DNA of 64,000 nucleotides from Bubalus kerabau (Eukaryota > Chordata > Mammalia > Artiodactyla > Bovidae). Positions 61,401-64,000 of the stretch are shown one piece after another. The notes below the pieces were generated by a model that worked only from the letters and a program-made list of their open reading frames with translations, made no database searches and was not told the origin of the DNA. Numbering within the stretch: position 1 is the first letter of the stretch; each line of letters begins with the position of its first letter. Location: the NCBI RefSeq assembly GCF_029407905.1, contig NC_073627.1:127113697-127177696 (forward strand), written 5' to 3'. The position numbers were made by a program, and so were the translations under genes.

Positions 61401-63903
61401 GACCCGAGACCAAAGTGTCAGTTGGCCAGCTATTTCACCGAGGGCCAGAAAATTAAGTATTTTAAGTTTGTGGGCCATCCTGGTCCCTGCACAAAGCACC
61501 CACAAATGACAGATGAGCAAACAAGCTTAGCTGTATTCTAACAGAACTCTACGAAAAACAGCCAGCAGTAGTTTGCTTTTCCCTGCTCTAGATAATCCCT
61601 GGTCCTGTAAAATGCTGTAGAAATCGAAGAATCAGTTTCTCAAGTTACACCAAAAACTTACTGGAAACTTACTTGGAATATACTAACTCTATGTATGTGA
61701 GCTCTGAAAGCAGACAGTTTTTACAGGTTTGGATCTTTCAAGCCAAATATCTGTTTAGACAGTTTTGTAATCAAAAAGGACTTGAACATCTTTTGTTAAG
61801 ACCCTTAACTTCCTTCATGTTATTCTGATTTCAGTTGTACTTTCTTCTCTGCATATTTAATGTGGAGAATTTCAAACATGCTCAATGTATGTTGTTGTTT
61901 TTTTTAATTATGCTGACTAGTATAAAGAAACAACTGATTTGCTGTATTGTTGTTTTAATAATCTGGGATTTTCTACCTGTATGATTATCTCATCTGCAAT
62001 TACTTATGACGCTATTTGCTCTTTTCTTATTCTTACCCTCTATCATCAGTCCTGGCCTGTTGTTGTTTAGTCAGGTCTGACGCTTTCACAACCCCATAGA
62101 CTGTAGCCTGCCAGGCTCCTCTGTCCATGGGATCTCCCAGGCAAGAATACTGGAATGGGTTGCCATTCCCGTTCTCTAGGGCATCTTCCTGACCCAGGGA
62201 TCGAACCCACATCTACTGCATTGCAGGTGGATTCTTAACCACCTGGGAAGCCCCCAGTTCTGGCTTAGATTCCAGGATACTGAATAGATGCAGTGATAGT
62301 CATCACCCTGGCTTAGTCCAGGTATCAGCAAGAAAGCACTCTTTAAGTTTTACCATTAATTATGTTGCTTGAAATGTTATGTGAACCCAGTGTGGATCTA
62401 TTTCTATTGGTTTTCATTTACAGTCTTTCTTTCCTCATGTATTTGGTTAACTTTGTTTCCTGCTTACTGTCCTTGAAAATTTAGTTGAGGAAATTCTTTG
62501 AAAACTAGAATGAAGATTTCATCCTCCAAAGAGAATATGCATATTTTCTAGACCCCTGCAGTCCCAAATACTTTGAGTAACTTCACAGTTGATGTGAATT
62601 TGACTGCAAATTACATTTGGTGCCAGTTACTCTTATTCTGCTGAAGCTGAAGCTCCAACACTTTGGCCACCTGATGTGAAGACCCGACCCACTGGAAAAG
62701 ACCCTGATGCTGGGAAAGACTGAAGGCAGGAGGAGAAGGAGAAGGAGGTAACAGAGGATGAGATGGTTGGATGGCATCATCAATTCAATGGACATGAAAC
62801 TGAACAAACTCTGGGAGATCGTGGTTGTCCTCAATCAGGGGGAATGCTCTCAATAACTCTCACTGACAGCTCCAGAAAATAAAACTCCCCTTTTCCATTT
62901 TAAGATCTTTTATTGGATATGATGGCAAAATTTTATATCTTTGCATCTATTAACAAAATAAAACATTTTCCCTTTATACTGAAGATTTCCTAATGTTGAA
63001 TTTATCCTGCACCATCAGGATAGACTATTTTACTATAACACTAGCTATCGTTTATTATTTAAACATCTACATCTGTACTCAAGAGGGAAAGTAGTTGAAA
63101 GGTTTTGTTTGCTGTACTGTCTATGAGGTTTTATTATTAAGGAACTTCACATAATATACTTGGAAAATTTCTATCTGTGGCTATGATTTTTGGTCTGGCA
63201 AACCCTCTTCTCAGCTAGTTCCTCAGTTCCTGGCAGGAACAAAGGGAAAGAAAGCTCGGTACTTGTCGTCTCAGTGGAGACCTAGGAAAACTTGAAAGCA
63301 AAGCTGCACCCAACTGTCTTGCCTACTGAATTACTCTAGAAGAAACTGGAAGGAAGCAGAAAACAGGAGTATATCCTCAAACCACCAGCTGACTGACTGG
63401 CGTTGTTATTAAATTCTCTGTCATTTCAAATCAACTACTACAATGAAGTCATTCTGAGCTTTTATAACCCAGATCTTAATTTTTTAAAGTTCAACTTTCT
63501 TTTAAGGAAGCTGTGTAGAATTTAAATTTTCATCTTCAATGAAGAATGATGAACTTATCTAAAATAGATTCATTTTAGGTAAAACTACTTCCTTTTAGGT
63601 AAAAGTAATCTACAACAAAAAACAATCAAACTAAATAAACTGCTACCAACTTTGAGCATCTGTATTTCCTGGATATTCTGTTACTATACCTGATCATGTA
63701 TGTCAACCATTACTGCATTCTGCTGGGGTGGATGAGCAGCAGGGTGTAACAGACGGGGAGATACATTCGGAGGGTGGAAGGCGCGAGGTTCTTCTATTGC
63801 TTGCTGCTGTGCATAAGGGAGATGGTGATAATTTTCATCTTGACTAATGGAATTAAGTCGAGACTGACGATCCCTTCTTCCTCTCTGACGCCTGACAGGA
63901 GGA
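43374..63903 (-). CDS. RNF38: RNF38, RING-H2 E3 ubiquitin ligase (C-terminal 396 codons; 5' exons outside window)
   Basis: RNF38 is a nuclear E3 ubiquitin ligase that pairs with UbcH5-type E2 enzymes; p53 is a reported substrate (family knowledge). Seen here: nine minus-strand exons, join(63903-63690, 59096-58929, 57701-57531, 55303-55142, 54819-54713, 53462-53378, 48430-48309, 44824-44725, 43436-43374). All introns are GT-AG and all phases are compatible. The product has a basic RRQRGRRDR stretch, a long Pro/His-rich low-complexity middle, an acidic ELDVEDGEVENYE segment, and a C-terminal RING-H2 finger. The finger reads CVVC, then 14 residues, CNHEFHAKC, then 10 residues, CPIC, with all eight zinc ligands present. 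It ends DASEVHRDSE-stop. The known protein is about 515 residues, so about 119 N-terminal residues, including the nuclear-targeting part, lie beyond the right edge. No frameshift or stop was seen. The paralogue RNF44 is the only serious alternative; the sequence matches RNF38 better. Confidence 0.97.
43830..44110 (+). repeat. L2-like remnant in the last RNF38 intron
   Basis: Wording such as GTGATCTTTCTAAAACATAC and GATCCAGTCCAAACTCTCGC follows the old L2-type consensus. Confidence 0.5.
44384..44497 (-). mobile_element. CHR-type SINE with 17-bp target-site duplication
   Basis: Antisense CHR (GGGCTTGATCCTGCGACCCC … GGACTGCCAGCGAAGTCCC) in the intron splitting the RING. The direct repeat ATCCTACTATTAAAAAA is at 44367-44383 and 44498-44514. 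Confidence 0.88.
44725..44824 (-). CDS. RNF38: RNF38 exon: first six zinc ligands of the RING-H2 finger
   Basis: The acceptor is TTCCAG and the donor GTAAAA. One base completes Leu, followed by 33 codons. It carries CVVC (Cys codons at 44821-44823 and 44812-44814) and CNHEFHAKC (44767-44769 down to 44743-44745), then VDKWLK. The two His residues between Cys ligands define RING-H2. Confidence 0.97.
45130..45259 (+). repeat. Old L1 fragment, left part (host of BovB)
   Basis: GTTGGACTCCTACCTCACAC and the following A-rich text match old L1 ORF2 DNA. It continues after the BovB at 47109. Confidence 0.6.
45260..47100 (-). mobile_element. BovB LINE, 5'-truncated, nested in old L1 in an RNF38 intron
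   Basis: 1.84 kb, starting with GTTCAGTTCAG at its 3' end. AATAGGCA flanks it at 45252-45259 and 47101-47108. Minus frames encode RTE reverse transcriptase: ARRNINNPRYADDTTLTAES (45662-46150), GFRKGRGTRDQMANIRWI (46187-46507) and TNKASGGDGIPVELFQILK (46619-47101). The YADD box is intact, but frame breaks separate the pieces. A 27-bp in-frame tandem duplication lies at 46959-47012. Confidence 0.94.
47109..47940 (+). repeat. Old L1 fragment, right part
   Basis: Contains ACATTTCTCCAAAGAAGATA, CTGCTGGTGGGAATGTAAAA and the 3' UTR text ACCACTGGATTGTACACTTT, ending near ATCTCAGTAGAGTTGC. It is the continuation of 45130-45259. Confidence 0.75.
48309..48430 (-). CDS. RNF38: RNF38 exon: ALLNLAERLGEAKPRGL to HQSEQT
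   Basis: The acceptor is CCCTCTATAG and the donor GTAAGT. It has 40 codons plus two bases. It encodes the helix leading into the RING, with LNLAERLGEAKPRGL and ADIEQLPSYRFNP; this region extends the RING fold in this family. Confidence 0.96.
48826..49025 (+). mobile_element. Bov-tA SINE, diverged
   Basis: CAGTGGCTCAGCACTGAAGA … GATTCAATCCCTGGATGTGG, then TATTCTTGCCTGGAGAATCC and GAGTCAGATATGACTGAAGC. It is antisense to RNF38. Confidence 0.9.
49416..50377 (-). mobile_element. BovB LINE fragment in an RNF38 intron
   Basis: It starts with (CAGTT)n. Minus frames encode KKAERRRIDAFELWCWRRLL (49639-49935) and INNLRYADDTTLMAESEEEL (49919-50476) with YADD. An internal deletion of some tens of bases sits near 49960. 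Confidence 0.93.
50719..50994 (-). mobile_element. Bov-A2 SINE with 12-bp target-site duplication
   Basis: (GCT)5 then two antisense BovA units. The perfect direct repeat TGATTTTACCCT lies at 50707-50718 and 50995-51006. Low divergence and an exact duplication suggest a young insertion. Confidence 0.96.
51007..53377. other. RNF38 intron, mostly unassigned
   Basis: No exon-like frame with splice sites was seen. The part at about 52430-52760 resembles an old L2-type repeat (CAAATCCTGTTGATTCTAGT). Confidence 0.4.
53378..53462 (-). CDS. RNF38: RNF38 exon: SMLPVPPAVGPTFSF to VENYE
   Basis: The acceptor is CACTGCAG and the donor GTTAGT. It is 85 bp: one base completing Leu, then 28 codons. It ends in the acidic segment ELDVEDGEVENYE, which precedes the conserved helical region before the RING. 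Confidence 0.95.
53600..54040 (+). repeat. Old L1 ORF2 fragment in an RNF38 intron
   Basis: Diverged L1-type text (GTCAATTCTCCTCCAAAACT, ATGTAATCCCTACCAAATTC, AATTTATATGGACATGCAAA). Confidence 0.65.
54713..54819 (-). CDS. RNF38: RNF38 exon: PYPPFMPRRLTGRS to LLPYVL
   Basis: The acceptor is TTTCTCTACAG and the donor GTAAGT. It has 35 codons plus two bases, and the Leu codon is completed by the next exon. It contains RRLTGRSRYRSQQ followed by the PPPPYHPSLLPY motif typical of the RNF38/RNF44 family. Confidence 0.95.
55142..55303 (-). CDS. RNF38: RNF38 exon: PLQRIENEVELLGEH to QEVSYGV
   Basis: The acceptor has a long pyrimidine tract (CTTTTTCCCCCCCTCAG) and the donor is GTAAGT. It has 54 codons, phase 0 at both ends. 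A short amphipathic RIENEVELLGEHL stretch is followed by Pro-rich sequence. Confidence 0.95.
55304..55774. other. RNF38 intron, nothing recognised
   Basis: AT-rich intron. A weak MIR-like stretch may follow at 55775-55980. Confidence 0.4.
55993..56444 (-). repeat. Ancient L1 3' region in an RNF38 intron
   Basis: The same family text as at 31660: GATAAAATTCACATACTATA, GGTACAATTCAGTGGATTTT, GTTCATCCATCTTGTAG and CAGTTAATGGACATCTGG. Confidence 0.75.
56445..57530. other. RNF38 intron, nothing recognised
   Basis: No exon, RNA or repeat was seen. Confidence 0.4.
57531..57701 (-). CDS. RNF38: RNF38 exon: MLQACSVQHLPVP to QTQQSRS
   Basis: The acceptor is CTCTTACAG and the donor GTAGGT. It has 57 codons, phase 0 at both ends. 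The middle is His/Pro-rich low-complexity sequence (PPHLSPHHPPHLPPPSQ). The methionine at the exon start is internal to the protein and is not a start codon. Confidence 0.95.
57702..58928. other. RNF38 intron; weak MIR-like traces
   Basis: MIR-like wording appears at about 58300-58570 (CAGTCATTTAAATTCTCTGG, TTTAGAAAATGAGGGTACTA). Nothing else was recognised. Confidence 0.35.
58929..59096 (-). CDS. RNF38: RNF38 exon: LHQGTVPVSYTVTTV to CSVPPP
   Basis: The acceptor is CTTTTCTAATAG and the donor GTAAGT. It has 56 codons, phase 0 at both ends. This segment is Cys-rich (GIPLCTGQHIPACSTQQ, PGCSVVFSGQHLPVCSV) but has no zinc-ligand spacing that I recognise. It joins in frame after VDIHDQ. Confidence 0.95.
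59522..59795 (+). mobile_element. Bov-A2 SINE with 9-bp target-site duplication
   Basis: GAGAAGGCAACGGCACCCCA start, two sense BovA units and an AGCAGTAGCAGCAGC tail. The direct repeat AGTGAAACG is at 59513-59521 and 59796-59804. Antisense to RNF38. Confidence 0.95.
59805..62046. other. RNF38 intron, AT-rich, probably degraded L1 in part
   Basis: Text at about 59990-60660 has the flavour of old antisense L1 (CACTGCCCACTTTCTATAAG) but is too diverged to assign firmly. No exon was seen. Confidence 0.35.
62057..62254 (-). mobile_element. Bov-tA SINE with near-perfect target-site duplication
   Basis: Antisense BovA body (GGCAAGAATACTGGAATGGG) and tRNA half (GGGATCGAACCCACATCTAC). CAGTCCTGGC (62047-62056) and CAGTTCTGGC (62055-62064) flank it with one mismatch. 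Confidence 0.92.
62633..62822 (+). mobile_element. BovB fragment, the only plus-strand copy
   Basis: Sense text GCTGAAGCTCCAACACTTTG, then GACCCTGATGCTGGGAAAGA and GGATGAGATGGTTGGATGGC, a short internal piece of the BovB 3' half. Confidence 0.9.
62823..63689. other. RNF38 intron, nothing recognised
   Basis: AT-rich intron with no exon or repeat that I can support. Confidence 0.4.
63690..63903 (-). CDS. RNF38: RNF38 exon (first in window): SPPVRRQRGRRDR to VDIHDQ
   Basis: The acceptor TATATTACAG precedes 63903 and the donor GTATAG follows 63690. The exon holds one base completing a Ser codon plus 71 codons. It contains the basic stretch RRQRGRRDR, then SISQDENYHHLPYAQQQ and a Pro/His-rich end. 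The open frame continues upstream past 63903 towards a methionine near 63992, but that part is the intron's pyrimidine tract read through and is not coding. Confidence 0.95.
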
Positions 63904-64000
63904 CTGTAATATAGTAAAAAATGTCGGAGGTTGTTATAATGTTTACTGCTGTGATCCATCAGGATTCTGTACTCTCTCTCTTTGTAATCCATTAGCAGTA

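Noticed and set aside
63904..63992. Extension of the RNF38 first exon to a methionine (MDYKERE…)
   Set aside because: The frame crosses the pyrimidine tract and acceptor TATATTACAG. The family protein joins basic sequence directly to SPPVRRQRG here, so this part is intron.

Overview
This window is nuclear genomic DNA from a pecoran ruminant, most likely a bovid such as cattle. It is full of repeat families confined to or typical of ruminants: Bov-tA and Bov-A2 SINEs, CHR-type tRNA-Glu SINEs, BovB (RTE) LINEs, ruminant L1 with its characteristic 3' end, and a short palindromic mariner. The one certain gene has spliced, GT-AG bounded exons.

Right third (about 40000 to 64000, minus strand): the 3' two thirds of RNF38, a RING-H2 E3 ubiquitin ligase. 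Nine exons were read directly. All exon phases join without a break and give 396 complete codons ending in the RING-H2 finger and a TGA stop at 43374. The 5' exons (roughly the first 119 residues of the ~515-residue family form) lie beyond the right edge. The last exon continues into a long 3' UTR of about 3.4 kb, with a good poly(A) site near 40021. The introns hold BovB, old L1, Bov-tA, Bov-A2, CHR and L2/MIR-like insertions. One BovB is nested in an older L1.

Just downstream of RNF38 (38746 to 39914, minus strand) lies a stretch I could not identify. It looks like a terminal coding exon: a strong splice acceptor, a frame open except for one TGA, eight CpGs in an otherwise CpG-poor area, a stop and then an AATAAA. 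A short coiled-coil-like frame lies about 450 bp upstream of it. It may be an unprocessed pseudogene or an unannotated gene and is the most interesting unexplained signal here.

Left 38 kb: I see no protein-coding gene. It is intergenic DNA with repeats of several ages: old L2/MIR/L1 remnants, two TA-flanked mariner palindromes, CHR and Bov-tA SINEs with target-site duplications, a (GT)n microsatellite, a pair of abutting BovB 3' ends, a 5'-inverted (twin-primed) L1 with target-site duplications, a nearly full-length but broken BovB, a cluster of Bov-A2 SINEs and a ~45-bp tandem repeat. I found no CRISPR array, operon, phage or recognisable retroviral gene, and no exciting new multi-gene system.
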